Positions 7,830-16,173 of a stretch of DNA of 64,000 bases are shown here, one piece after another. This DNA is from Agrobacterium fabrum str. C58. Lineage in GTDB: Bacteria > Pseudomonadota > Alphaproteobacteria > Rhizobiales > Rhizobiaceae. The translations under genes and the position numbers were made by a program. The number at the start of each line of letters is the position of its first letter. Positions within the stretch are counted from its first letter, which is position 1. The notes beneath the pieces are model-generated. The model saw only the letters and a program-made list of their open reading frames with translations, was not told the DNA's origin and searched no databases. The DNA is taken from the NCBI RefSeq assembly GCF_000092025.1, contig NC_003063.2:124001-188000 (forward strand), given 5' to 3'.

Positions 7830-8066
7830 TTGCAAGTACTCGTCAGAGACAACAATGTAGAGCAAGCCCTTCGCGTCCTGAAAAAGAGAATGCAGCGTGA
7901 AGGCATTTTCCGCGAGATGCGCGCCCGGGAATCCTATGAAAAGCCGTCGGAAAAGCGCGTTCGCGAACAGGCCGAGGCCGTGCGCCGCCACCGCAAGCTG
8001 GAAAAGAAGAAAATGCAGCGCGAAGGCCTGCTGCCAGCGCCCAAAAAGGCCGTCCGTACCCGGTAA
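7830..8066 (+). CDS. rpsU: 30S ribosomal protein S21
   Basis: A 78-residue S21-family protein: [29 protein letters not shown] is the hallmark N-terminus, and the arginine/lysine-rich helices and tail ([11 protein letters not shown]) follow. S21 binds the 30S platform near the anti-Shine-Dalgarno helix and helps initiation. The start is TTG at 7830; no ATG or GTG is available in frame upstream and the AAAGGAGAT ribosome site fits this codon. Alphaproteobacteria often carry more than one S21 gene, so this may be a condition-specific paralogue next to csp. Confidence 0.93.
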
Positions 8067-8102
8067 TTGTTCGATACCGCTCTTCCGTGAAGGAGAACTG
8101 CC

Positions 8103-8318
8103 ATGGCCGCGACAAAAGAAGCTTTTTTCAAGCCCGGCAAACTATCCGCGCAGGACAAAGCATCATTGACCGATAGCGCGGCAAAGCAGATCATCAACGC
8201 CGAAGCCGACCTGCGCGCTCGCAAGACAGAGCGCCTTCGCCAGCTTCGCGAGGCACAGGAAGCGACTATTGTCGTCGCCGAACCGGTGCCCGCGAAGAAG
8301 CGATCCGGCAAGAAATAG
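8103..8318 (+). CDS. Small charged hypothetical protein (71 aa)
   Basis: A 71-residue protein with a central amphipathic helix (KQIINAEADLRARKTERLRQLREAQEA) and a basic C-terminus (PAKKRSGKK). The ATG at 8103 is preceded by GAAGGAGAA. It follows rpsU by 36 bp and probably belongs to the same transcript. No known domain is recognised; the helical, basic character would suit RNA or ribosome association, but that is speculation. Confidence 0.65.
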   Translation: MAATKEAFFKPGKLSAQDKASLTDSAAKQIINAEADLRARKTERLRQLREAQEATIVVAEPVPAKKRSGKK

Positions 8319-8365
8319 CGGGCGGTTTTTTACCGCCCCCCCGGTTAACTCAGGAGGACGATATC

Positions 8366-8503
8366 ATGGCTAAGGGTCAAGTACGCAGTAACAAGGAAGT
8401 CCGCAAACCGAAGAAGGACAAGACGAAAACACCTGCCGCGGCGCCAGCCGGTTCGCAGGTGAAGTTCGCAAACGCCACGGCAGCGGATGGCAAAAAGAAG
8501 TAG
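8366..8503 (+). CDS. Very small lysine-rich protein (45 aa)
   Basis: A 45-residue, strongly basic protein (about 12 Lys): MAKGQVRSNKEVRKPKKDK, then an Ala/Pro-rich middle and the end GKKK. The ATG at 8366 has a strong AGGAGG site at 8352-8357. It lies 47 bp after the preceding small gene in the same orientation. The clear ribosome site and the biased composition support a real gene. The function is unknown. Confidence 0.6.
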   Translation: MAKGQVRSNKEVRKPKKDKTKTPAAAPAGSQVKFANATAADGKKK

Positions 8504-8596
8504 GGCACGGCATCGGCCGGCAAGTCACGACGATAAAAGTATCATTATGGATGCCGGACTTGTTTTGGCCACATTGCCCTACTAGATAGTTCTTAT

Positions 8597-8734
8597 AGCA
8601 ACTGCTGGTGAGCGCGAATGAAATTGTCGTTCGCAGTTGTTTTGTCGCTTCAGACTTTTGACCACGGATGTACTGGCACTGGTGTTAAGAGCGATATGAG
8701 GAAGGTCGGTGCAATATTGCCCCGGCCTTTTTTG
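8597..8734 (+). ncRNA. Candidate small RNA ending in duplicated motif and terminator
   Basis: No coding frame of quality spans this stretch. It contains a nested hairpin, CAACTGC (8599-8605) with GCAGTTG (8633-8639) and an inner GCGAA/TTCGC pair, then the 18-nt motif shared with the csp 3' region (8660-8677), and ends with a strong terminator (8702-8735). Structured, non-coding and terminated, it fits an independent small RNA or the 3' end of the upstream operon mRNA. No promoter was firmly identified. Confidence 0.35.
8660..8677 (+). repeat. Repeated 18-nt motif, copy 2
   Basis: GACCACGGATGTACTGGC, identical to 7422-7439. Here it lies far from any start codon, about 155 bp after the lysine-rich small gene, and is followed by the terminator at 8702-8735. 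Perfect identity in otherwise diverged surroundings suggests selection on the RNA sequence. Confidence 0.6.
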
Positions 8735-8735
8735 T
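8702..8735 (+). terminator. Rho-independent terminator
   Basis: An AAGGTCGG/CCGGCCTT stem with one G-T pair encloses the self-complementary GCAATATTGC and is followed by TTTTTTGTTGT. It terminates the rpsU-region transcript or the candidate small RNA. Confidence 0.75.
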
Positions 8736-9056
8736 TGTCTTCAGCGGTGACATTTTAGATATCCCTTTTGCATGCGCCACCTTCGGAATTGCCTTGCCTA
8801 TTCCACCCAAAGGGCGCACTCTTCCTCATCGATCATTGACTGGCGTTGCCGCTGTCAGGCCTCTATGGCGTATCCCAGCCCCGGCCCTGTGCATTTTCGT
8901 CGACCGGCAGCAACTTCCGGCATTTACACGACATTGCGTTACGGCACGGACAGGGAATCGTTCCTAGTCGACGTCTGTCTTTTGAAGCGTTGAAGCGTCA
9001 CGGCACACCTGCCCGGCGCTGCGGCTTTTGTGAACCCCACAAGAAAGGAGGGCGTC
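8736..9056. other. Gene-free stretch
   Basis: About 320 bp between the terminator at 8735 and the next gene. Frames such as one at 8772-8993 lack a ribosome site and have Ser/Arg-rich, unprotein-like translations, so I call no gene here. The last 80 bp probably contain the promoter of the 9057 gene; no clear -35/-10 pair was found. Confidence 0.5.
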
Positions 9057-9344
9057 ATGTCTTCCACTTTTCAAAACTGCATCATCACGTCGCAGGACCT
9101 CAATATGCTCCAGTGCGTGCTGGAAGGTCTCGGCTACGAGCGCGACAGCATGGATGACGATGCCATGCTCTATAACAATGCCGCCCGCAAGGTGATTGAG
9201 CTTTTTCAGGATGGTTTGACAAACCCCGCGGATATTTCAGAGGAAATGCTGTTTCTGTTCGGCGTTCACAAACATGAGCGTGTCAGAGCGTGGAAACCGC
9301 TACCGCGTTACGCCATCCAGGGCCTGCCGCCCCTGTACCGGTGA
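9057..9344 (+). CDS. Hypothetical protein (95 aa)
   Basis: A 95-residue soluble protein: MSSTFQNCIITSQDLNMLQCVLEGLGYERDS followed by a helix NNAARKVIELFQDGL, then DISEEMLFLFGVHK and a C-terminal RAWKPLPRYAIQGLPPLYR. A strong AAAGGAGGG ribosome site precedes the ATG at 9057. I have the impression that such proteins are common in Rhizobiaceae, but no domain is recognised. It stands alone, between gene-free stretches. Confidence 0.65.
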   Translation: MSSTFQNCIITSQDLNMLQCVLEGLGYERDSMDDDAMLYNNAARKVIELFQDGLTNPADISEEMLFLFGVHKHERVRAWKPLPRYAIQGLPPLYR

Positions 9345-9584
9345 TTGTGGTGCCAGACGCTCGCGGCCAACCCGCGATTGAGCCGTCAAAATCACCGATG
9401 AAAATAGCGGCTTGGCAAAAGCCGTATATCAGGCAACACTGAAGTTGGGCGTCCCGCGCGCGATCAGGCGCGCCAGGGGTGCCTGGGAATGGACCAATGC
9501 TTCAGGCTGATTGCGCAACCATGACCGGTCTGCGCCAAGCCCGAACGGTTCCATACCGGCGTAGCGTCTGCGTGGAGGGTGAGT

Positions 9585-9698
9585 ATGACGTATGACTGGA
9601 GCGGCCGCCGAATGCGGCGCATGCGAGCGGCAAAACTGACGATCATCAGCCTCGTGGCAGCCTTCGTGCTGACGGCTCCGATTTTCGCGCATATTTGA
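9585..9698 (+). CDS. Candidate small membrane protein (37 aa)
   Basis: A 37-residue frame with a basic N-terminus (SGRRMRRMRAAK) and one hydrophobic segment (LTIISLVAAFVLTAPIFAHI). The ATG at 9585 follows a GGAGGG site with normal spacing. The stop lies inside a 14-bp direct repeat (CATATTTGAGATCG, at about 9690 and 9705). The surrounding 390 bp (9345-9735) hold nothing else I can call. The small-protein assignment is plausible but unproven. Confidence 0.4.
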   Translation: MTYDWSGRRMRRMRAAKLTIISLVAAFVLTAPIFAHI

Positions 9699-9735
9699 GA
9701 TCGCCATATTTGAGATCGACAGTCCGCCCGCTGGA

Positions 9736-10833
9736 CTAGACCGGCTGGCGGATTTCCGCGCGTTTTCTCAGACGCTTCTTCAGCCATTTCTGAACGGGTT
9801 GATCATAATAGACCGTCAGCCACCATGACAGGCAGGTTACGGTAACGAGGAAAACCATCCCGGCCGGCAGGGCGATCGTTTCCCGCGTGGCCGCCGGGAC
9901 CAGAAACTCCGTCCAGGCCAGAAGCGGAATATGCAGCACATAGACCGCGTAGGATGCCGTGGCGAGAAACACCGACACCGCCCCTATCTTTGGGCCCGGT
10001 ACGGTCTTGCTGGCCACAAACAGCAGCAGCGGCCAGACGATCAGCACAACAGCGAGATCGAAAAACGGCCGCAACGCGCTTGACATGGGCACTGCGAGGA
10101 TGAAGCAGACCAGCAGTAGACAAAGACCGGCCTGCACCGGCTTCAACACCGGCACGCGGTTGCGGAAACGGTAGATCAGCACACCGGCAAAAAACGAGAA
10201 AAATACCCGACCCATGCCAGCATACATTTCATGCCAGCGGAAACCCGCATGCAGCTTGCCGAATTCCGCCGCCGCCACCATCAGCACGACGGCGCTGACG
10301 GCGAGCACCAAAACCGTCTGTTTCATTGTCGCGCGCGCACCCCAGCGGGCATAAACCGCATTCACCACCAGTTCGTTGAACAGCGACCATGCCGGGCTGA
10401 CCAGAAACAGCGCGCCGTTCAGGGTGAGTGTGAAGGGCGCGGGCAGGAACAGAAGTCCTGTGACAAGAGCGAAAGCCAGCTCGCCGGGATCAATGAGACG
10501 ATGCAGATCATCGATCGGCGTCGGCAGGCCCAGCACGTAAAGGCAGATGAAATAGGCCGCCATCAGCGCCAGCGCCAGCACATAGAGTGGATAAAGACGG
10601 GCAAAGCGAGCCTTCAGGAAAAAGCCCGGCGTGATTGTCCCCTCATAAAGTTTCTTGCCATAGGCATGGGCCAGCACGAAGCCGCTGAGCGCAAAAAACA
10701 GGTCCACGGCAAGATAGCTCGAGGCCGGGTCCCGTCCGAAAAACTGTTCGGCATGGCGGTGAACGATAAAAAGCGCAGCCACACCCCTTATGCCGTCCAG
10801 CAGGATGAAACGTTCCGGGGGTGACTGGCTCAT
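9736..10833 (-). CDS. Acyltransferase family 3 membrane protein
   Basis: An integral membrane O-acyltransferase of the family that modifies polysaccharides, lipids or glycosides, 365 residues with about ten hydrophobic segments. The N-terminus has the family signature: FILLDGIRGVAALFIVHRHAEQFFG, with the conserved Arg and His, then AVDLFFALSGFVLAHAY. The ATG at 10833 is preferred; a TTG at 10875 would add 14 residues before the domain. No neighbour shares its pathway: it stands between the small-gene cluster and the pectin operon. The acceptor is unknown; exopolysaccharide or a cell-envelope glycan is most likely. Confidence 0.85.
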   Translation of the reverse strand: MSQSPPERFILLDGIRGVAALFIVHRHAEQFFGRDPASSYLAVDLFFALSGFVLAHAYGKKLYEGTITPGFFLKARFARLYPLYVLALALMAAYFICLYVLGLPTPIDDLHRLIDPGELAFALVTGLLFLPAPFTLTLNGALFLVSPAWSLFNELVVNAVYARWGARATMKQTVLVLAVSAVVLMVAAAEFGKLHAGFRWHEMYAGMGRVFFSFFAGVLIYRFRNRVPVLKPVQAGLCLLLVCFILAVPMSSALRPFFDLAVVLIVWPLLLFVASKTVPGPKIGAVSVFLATASYAVYVLHIPLLAWTEFLVPAATRETIALPAGMVFLVTVTCLSWWLTVYYDQPVQKWLKKRLRKRAEIRQPV

Positions 10834-10986
10834 GGCATTGGGGCTCGGTGACACTGGATTCCGGTTATATCGCAAAAACGAGGTTTATCCCGCAGCGGTT
10901 CATTTCTTCCAGTCACAAACCGTTCAGCGCAACCCGGATTCTATCGGCGCCGCGTTTATATCACCATTTCCGGCAAGTATCCGGCT

Positions 10987-12084
10987 TCAGCGGGCCAGAA
11001 GCAGGCTTTCCGCATAGGCCATCATCAGCGGCCCGACACCCTTTGCATCGTCGGATACGACCGGCTCCGTCAGATAATAGTCCGGCGTTCCATCTCGATA
11101 ATTACCGTCGAAACCGCCGAGCCCGGCGACATGCACGATGCCGGTTAGCCGCGCGACGCCCTGCTCATCCAGCTCGAGGCGCGTTTCCAGAAGTGCGGCA
11201 AGCGCCTGGCGACCAGCAGAAAGGGCAGCCTTCGCCTCTTCACCCCGCAAGAGCCCCAGCCGGGCCGCACGCAGCAGGGCATAAGCGAACATGGCGGAGG
11301 CGGATGTTTCCGCATAATTGCCGGCAAGGCCCTGATTGTCGAGCACCTGCATCCATAGACCGGCCTGCGTCTGCCGGGCAATGATACCAGCCAGAAGACG
11401 TCGCGTCCTCTCGCGAAGCTCGGCCGTCGCACTGTCGTCCGGCAAGATGACCAGCGCATCCACCAGCGCCATGGCAAGCCAGCCCACCGCCCGCGCCCAG
11501 ATGGCCGGTGATTTGCCGCTCGCAGGATTAGCCCAGCGCTGGTTGCGGCTCTCGTCATAACCGTGAACGTATAGACCACCAGCATCCGCCGTCAGCGCAA
11601 GTGCCGCTGAAAACTGACGCAACGCATCCTCGATCAGCTCCGGGCGGCCCGTCGTCTGACCATATTCGATCTGGAATGGCAGCCCCATATAGAGGCCATC
11701 GAGCCAGACCTGATGCGGGTAACGCTTCTTGTGCCAATAATTGCCGGCATTGGTGCGTGGATGGCTTCGAAGTTGGCCTGCCAGATGCCCCGCTGCCGCC
11801 AGATAGCGTGCATCCCCGGTTTGCGCCGACAGGGGAAAGAGAATGCGTCCGGCAAGAATATGGTCGATATTATATTCCTGCGGATCATAACCGGCCAGCG
11901 TTCCATCCGCACCAATCTGGGGATCGGCGAGACGGTGCAAATGGTCATTCCAGCGGGCCTCGCCCGTCGCCTCGAGCAGCTGCTGCAGACCGCGATAGAC
12001 ACAACCATCCTCATAACACCAGCTGCCGCCTTTGTAATGTTTGTATCGGCGAGAGAATTGATCAAAATATTCAGTGGCTTTCAT
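10987..12084 (-). CDS. GH105/GH88-type unsaturated rhamnogalacturonyl hydrolase
   Basis: An alpha6/alpha6-barrel hydrolase related to YteR/YesR, 365 residues. These enzymes use an Asp to hydrate the double bond of unsaturated uronyl residues and release 4-deoxy-threo-hexoseulose uronate. The motif HQVWLDGLYMG holds the catalytic Asp (about residue 129), and conserved Trp/His-rich loops (YWHKKRYPHQVW, ARAVGWLAMALVDAL) match the family. There is no signal peptide, so it should work in the cytoplasm on imported oligosaccharides. The ATG at 12084 is used; a TTG at 12096 would overlap the upstream polygalacturonase stop. It is the last gene of the ABC-GH28-GH105 operon. Confidence 0.88.
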   Translation of the reverse strand: MKATEYFDQFSRRYKHYKGGSWCYEDGCVYRGLQQLLEATGEARWNDHLHRLADPQIGADGTLAGYDPQEYNIDHILAGRILFPLSAQTGDARYLAAAGHLAGQLRSHPRTNAGNYWHKKRYPHQVWLDGLYMGLPFQIEYGQTTGRPELIEDALRQFSAALALTADAGGLYVHGYDESRNQRWANPASGKSPAIWARAVGWLAMALVDALVILPDDSATAELRERTRRLLAGIIARQTQAGLWMQVLDNQGLAGNYAETSASAMFAYALLRAARLGLLRGEEAKAALSAGRQALAALLETRLELDEQGVARLTGIVHVAGLGGFDGNYRDGTPDYYLTEPVVSDDAKGVGPLMMAYAESLLLAR

Positions 12085-12092
12085 GGCTTTTC

Positions 12093-13646
12093 TCAATCGA
12101 AATATGACGAAATGGAAACGGGGGCGTCATTCAGAAGCGCCGGATCATCGCAGACGACATCCGCCTGCTCGAAGACGATCGCCTCATGGCGCATGGGGCG
12201 CACGCGGTCGGCCATGATCGGCGGCGTCGCAACAGCCGAAGGATCATGCGAGACGATGGTGAGGTTGCGGACAACGATGTTGCGGATGGGAGCCTCCGGC
12301 AGACCGAGAAAGACACCTGCCGCATGGGCGAGATTGCGGATTTCGACATCTTCCACGGTGATGCCGTCGACGAACGGCGTGCCGTCATTGACCGGCGCCG
12401 GGTTTCGCGACTGCACCCAGTCATCATGCCCATCGGCATCACAATGATAATGGGCGTTGGCGGAAAGTGCAGTCTGCACACCGTCCAGCAACACCCGGCG
12501 CATGGTGATGTTGCCGACCATACCGCCGCGACCGCGCCGCGTCTTGAGACGCAGGCCGCGATCCGTGCCGATCATGTCGCAATCTTCCACCGTCACATCA
12601 TGGACCCCGCCGGACATTTCCGAACCGATGACCAGCCCGCCATGGCCGCGCTGCATCAGGCAATGGCGCACGCTGATACCGCGTGTCTCCGCCAAATGAT
12701 CGTCCTCACCATCAGGCCCGCGTTTTCCCGCCTTCACCGCGATGCAGTCATCACCCACGGAAAAGCGCACGCCTGATATCATCACGTTACGGCAGCTTTC
12801 AGGGTTGAAACCATCGGTATTGGGACTGTCATGCGGCGCGATGATGGTGAGGCCGGCGGCCGTCAGATCCTCGCAGCCCTGCGGATGGATCGTCCACGAG
12901 GCGGCATTGCGGATCGTGAACCCCAAAAGCTGTGTTTTGTGGCAGGACACGAGATGCAGGCCGCGTGGCCGGCGCGCGCCCTCACGGGTTTCCTTCGGCC
13001 AGCTCCACCAGTCGCCCTTGTCGCCAGAGCCATCCAGGATACCCCTGCCCTCGATCACGAGATTATCCGCCCCGATCGCATGAACAGGCGCGGCGAAACA
13101 GGCATCCGGTAGTCCCTCCCAGCTGCCAAGCATGCGCCCGGCCTCATCGCGCGCGGGCAGGATCGGCCACCTGTTACGGACGGATGGCGCGCGCAGCACG
13201 GCACCTTCCGCAAGGTGCAGCGTCATGTCGCTTTTCAGCCGCACCGGAAAGGCCGTCCAGACACCGGGCCCCAGACGCAGGGTGCCGCCAGCCGGCACGG
13301 CGGCGACAGCGTTTTCGAGCGCCGTCGCATTGGCGCGCGCACCTTCTTCATCGTCAAGCGCAATATCCGGGCGTAGGGAAAACGCTGTGGCTTCGACGAG
13401 TCCGGCACAGGGCGCGGTTCTGAATTCCAGACTGCCGAACCCCTCGGCTTCGAAGACATAGCGCGTATCCGGGCGCAGATCATGCAGCAGCGTCACGACG
13501 GTCGTAGCTTCGCCGTGCTGACCATCGCCATCCGGCGAGGACAGATGCCATGCCGTTTGTGCCGGCAGGTGATAGCGCGCATCTGGTGCGGCAAGGCAAA
13601 GTGCTGCCGTTCGCGCCGAAAGCGCGATGATAAGGGGTTCGTTCAT
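12093..13646 (-). CDS. GH28 polygalacturonase-like glycoside hydrolase
   Basis: A right-handed parallel beta-helix hydrolase of 517 residues acting on alpha-1,4-galacturonan-type chains. All four GH28 signatures are present: NTD (276-278), DD (299-300), GHG (334-336) and RLK (366-368), so it should be active. An N-terminal beta-rich domain (about 1-85, fibronectin III-like) precedes the helix, as in exo-polygalacturonases. No signal peptide is visible ([20 protein letters not shown] is not followed by a cleavage site), which suggests cytoplasmic action on oligogalacturonides brought in by the adjacent ABC importer. Its stop nearly abuts the GH105 start, so the two are translationally coupled. 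Confidence 0.92.
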   Translation of the reverse strand: MNEPLIIALSARTAALCLAAPDARYHLPAQTAWHLSSPDGDGQHGEATTVVTLLHDLRPDTRYVFEAEGFGSLEFRTAPCAGLVEATAFSLRPDIALDDEEGARANATALENAVAAVPAGGTLRLGPGVWTAFPVRLKSDMTLHLAEGAVLRAPSVRNRWPILPARDEAGRMLGSWEGLPDACFAAPVHAIGADNLVIEGRGILDGSGDKGDWWSWPKETREGARRPRGLHLVSCHKTQLLGFTIRNAASWTIHPQGCEDLTAAGLTIIAPHDSPNTDGFNPESCRNVMISGVRFSVGDDCIAVKAGKRGPDGEDDHLAETRGISVRHCLMQRGHGGLVIGSEMSGGVHDVTVEDCDMIGTDRGLRLKTRRGRGGMVGNITMRRVLLDGVQTALSANAHYHCDADGHDDWVQSRNPAPVNDGTPFVDGITVEDVEIRNLAHAAGVFLGLPEAPIRNIVVRNLTIVSHDPSAVATPPIMADRVRPMRHEAIVFEQADVVCDDPALLNDAPVSISSYFD

Positions 13647-13758
13647 GCTCTCTTCTCGTCTTTCACGCCTGTCCGGCCAATCTGTTGCCGGACATGCAGC
13701 CTATCACCCGGCGGCCGGAAAATGGCCCCGCCGCAAGTTGCCGGCGGGACCGTTTGTT

Positions 13759-15027
13759 TCAGTCGAACTTGGCCAGAACATCGTTGGTCGTATCGATGAT
13801 CTGCTCGGCCGCCTCTTCCGCCGTCAGCTGGCCATAGGCATATTCCTCCAGCGTATCGATGAAGCCCGAGCGGATTTCCGGATGTTCATTGAAGGGCGAT
13901 ACCACCGGCCCCGATGCCGCCATGACGATGGCATTGGCAGCGCGGACTTCCGGCTCACCCTTGTTGCCCAGACGCTCCGCCGCAGCCTTTGACGCAGGCA
14001 GGCCACGCGAGGTGCCGAGTGCATCGATACCCTCCGGTTCGTTCAGCAGGCAGTTCAGGATTTGCGCGGCCGCTTCCGGGTTCTTCGAGTTTTTCGAGAT
14101 CGAAAACACCATGGAAGGTTTGCGATAGACGCCATCGGTTACCGCATCTGCGAGCTTCAGCATCGGCACGGGTTTCAGAACCTGCCCTTCCTTCAGTGGA
14201 TCGGCGTATTTCGAATAGGTCGAATCCCATTCGTAGGAGCCGGCAATGCGGCCCTCGGACCATGACGGTTTTTCATAAAGGTTGACGTTGCCATCAGCCG
14301 CTTCCTCTTTCTGGGAGCGGATGGAGCCGGTCTCAACCAGCTTGCCGACGAAGGAGATGCCTTCAGCCAGTTCCGCCGGTGTCCAGGCGACACGGTTGGT
14401 CTTCGGGTCGACCAGATCCTTGCCGGTCTTCTGCACGACGGCCAGCGTCGCCAGAAGCTGGGCAGTCTCCTTCACGGCATTGAAGGTATAGTGGTCCTTG
14501 CCGAGCTTTTCCTTGATGGTCTTCGTTGCGGCGAAGAATTCGTCCCATGTCTTCGGAATTTCGACGCCCGCCTTTTCGAAGGTGGTGGCGTTGAAGAAAA
14601 AGACGCGGCCGGTGGTGGAGACGGAAAGCCCCTGCAGCACACCGTTCATCGACCCCGCCTCCAGATCGCTCTCGGCCCATTGCGAAAGATCGAGCGGCTT
14701 CAGCTGACGCAGATCGGCAAAACCCTCGCCGTTCTTGGAAAACAGCGGCAGCCACGGCCAGTTGACCTGAACGATATCGGCCTCCGTCTTGCCCGCCATC
14801 TGGGTGGTGAGCTTTTCAAGATACCCGTCGAAGCCGGTGAATTCGCCCTTGACTGTATGGCCATATTTCTCGCCGCAGGCGGCAATTGCCTTCTGGGTGG
14901 CGACATGACGGCTTTCACCGCCCCACCACGACATGCGCATTTCGGCAGCGCCGGCGGCCGGGGCAGTTGCCATCGCCACATAGGCGGCACCGGCAAGCAT
15001 GGCCATCATTCTTGTCATCATCTTCAT
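13759..15027 (-). CDS. ABC transporter oligosaccharide-binding protein
   Basis: CUT1-family solute-binding protein of 422 residues. The ATG at 15027 has a GGAGGAGAA ribosome site and is followed by a clear signal peptide (MKMMTRMMAMLAGAAYVAMATAPAAGAAE). The mature protein opens with MRMSWWGGESRH, typical of extracellular sugar-binding proteins. It is encoded between the ATPase and the polygalacturonase, and its probable ligand is an oligogalacturonide or unsaturated rhamnogalacturonide released by secreted pectinases. That is inferred from the co-encoded GH28 and GH105 enzymes and from the analogy with the enterobacterial TogMNAB importer. Confidence 0.88.
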   Translation of the reverse strand: MKMMTRMMAMLAGAAYVAMATAPAAGAAEMRMSWWGGESRHVATQKAIAACGEKYGHTVKGEFTGFDGYLEKLTTQMAGKTEADIVQVNWPWLPLFSKNGEGFADLRQLKPLDLSQWAESDLEAGSMNGVLQGLSVSTTGRVFFFNATTFEKAGVEIPKTWDEFFAATKTIKEKLGKDHYTFNAVKETAQLLATLAVVQKTGKDLVDPKTNRVAWTPAELAEGISFVGKLVETGSIRSQKEEAADGNVNLYEKPSWSEGRIAGSYEWDSTYSKYADPLKEGQVLKPVPMLKLADAVTDGVYRKPSMVFSISKNSKNPEAAAQILNCLLNEPEGIDALGTSRGLPASKAAAERLGNKGEPEVRAANAIVMAASGPVVSPFNEHPEIRSGFIDTLEEYAYGQLTAEEAAEQIIDTTNDVLAKFD

Positions 15028-15070
15028 TGTTGTTCTCCTCCTCGAAAAATCAGGCACGCCCGTCCCCTCC

Positions 15071-16171
15071 TCACAGCGAGACGTTGCGGCCATCGGCCTT
15101 GTCGAAAATATGCAGCTTCTCCGGGTCCGGTTTCAGCCGCAGGATGCCGTCGCGCCCGAGCGCCTCGAATTCTGCCGCACCCACAACACTCACCAGCTTC
15201 TGGCCACCGAGATCGGCGTGCAGATAGACCTCGTGCCCCATGAACTCCGCATTGGTGAGTTTCGCCTCCAGCGCCGGACCACCGGCTTCCCCCGCCAGCG
15301 AAAGATGCTGCGGGCGGATACCGATGACAGCATCTGCGGGTCTCGCCGATAACCGCTGTTCCAGATGCCCACCGATCGGCAGACGCTGTCCGCCAATGAC
15401 GAATTCCGCGCCATCAATGGCCACATCCACCAGGTTCATTTCCGGCATGCCGATGAAACCGGCCACGAACAGATTGGCAGGGCGGTTATACAGCTCCTTC
15501 GGAGTAGCAACCTGCATGATGCGGCCCGCCTGCATGACGCAGATACGGTCGCCCATGGTCATGGCTTCCGTCTGGTCGTGGGTGACGTAAATAACCGTCG
15601 AGGACAGGCCTTCCGCCTTCAGCTGACGATGCAGATCGGTGATCCGCACCCGCATGGAGGCACGCAGCTTGGCATCGAGATTGGACAGAGGCTCATCGAA
15701 CAGGAACACGCCCGGCTTCTTGATGAGCGCGCGGCCCAGCGCCACACGCTGCGCCTGCCCACCGGATAGCTGCTTCGGCAATCGGTCGAGCAGCGGTTCG
15801 ATTTCGAGAATGCGCGCGACATCGTCGATTGCCTTTTCGATCTCGGGTTTGGCGACACCGGCGATCTTCAGGCCGAAGGCCAGATTGCCGCGCACCTTCA
15901 TATGCGGATAAAGCGCATAATTCTGGAACACCATGGCAATGGAGCGCTTGCCGGGTGGCAGGTCGTTGACGCGCTGGTCGCCGATCAGGATTTCACCACC
16001 GGTGATTTCCTCCAGCCCTGCCACCATGCGCAGCGTCGTGGATTTGGCGCAGCCGGAAGGACCGACGAACACCATGAACTCGCCATCCTCGACATCGAGA
16101 TTGATGCCGTGCACAGCCTTGAAGCTGCCACCATAGACTTTTTCGAGATTTTTAAGTTGAACGCTTGCCAT
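15071..16171 (-). CDS. ABC transporter ATP-binding protein, UgpC/MalK type
   Basis: Sugar-importer ATPase of 366 residues. It has Walker A GPSGCAKSTT (Ala in place of the common Gly at position 6), signature LSGGQAQRVALGRAL, Walker [13 protein letters not shown] and the switch His in VTHDQTEA, followed by an OB-type regulatory domain from about residue 235. The asparagine-free Walker A variant GCAKST is common in rhizobial sugar ATPases and should still bind ATP. It lies 2 bp after the upstream permease and energises the pectin-oligosaccharide importer. Confidence 0.92.
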   Translation of the reverse strand: MASVQLKNLEKVYGGSFKAVHGINLDVEDGEFMVFVGPSGCAKSTTLRMVAGLEEITGGEILIGDQRVNDLPPGKRSIAMVFQNYALYPHMKVRGNLAFGLKIAGVAKPEIEKAIDDVARILEIEPLLDRLPKQLSGGQAQRVALGRALIKKPGVFLFDEPLSNLDAKLRASMRVRITDLHRQLKAEGLSSTVIYVTHDQTEAMTMGDRICVMQAGRIMQVATPKELYNRPANLFVAGFIGMPEMNLVDVAIDGAEFVIGGQRLPIGGHLEQRLSARPADAVIGIRPQHLSLAGEAGGPALEAKLTNAEFMGHEVYLHADLGGQKLVSVVGAAEFEALGRDGILRLKPDPEKLHIFDKADGRNVSL

Positions 16172-16173
16172 TT

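Noticed and set aside
8772..8993. Open frame after the second terminator
   Set aside because: No ribosome site, and a Ser/Arg-rich translation without protein character; the overlapping frame from 8846 is also unsupported.
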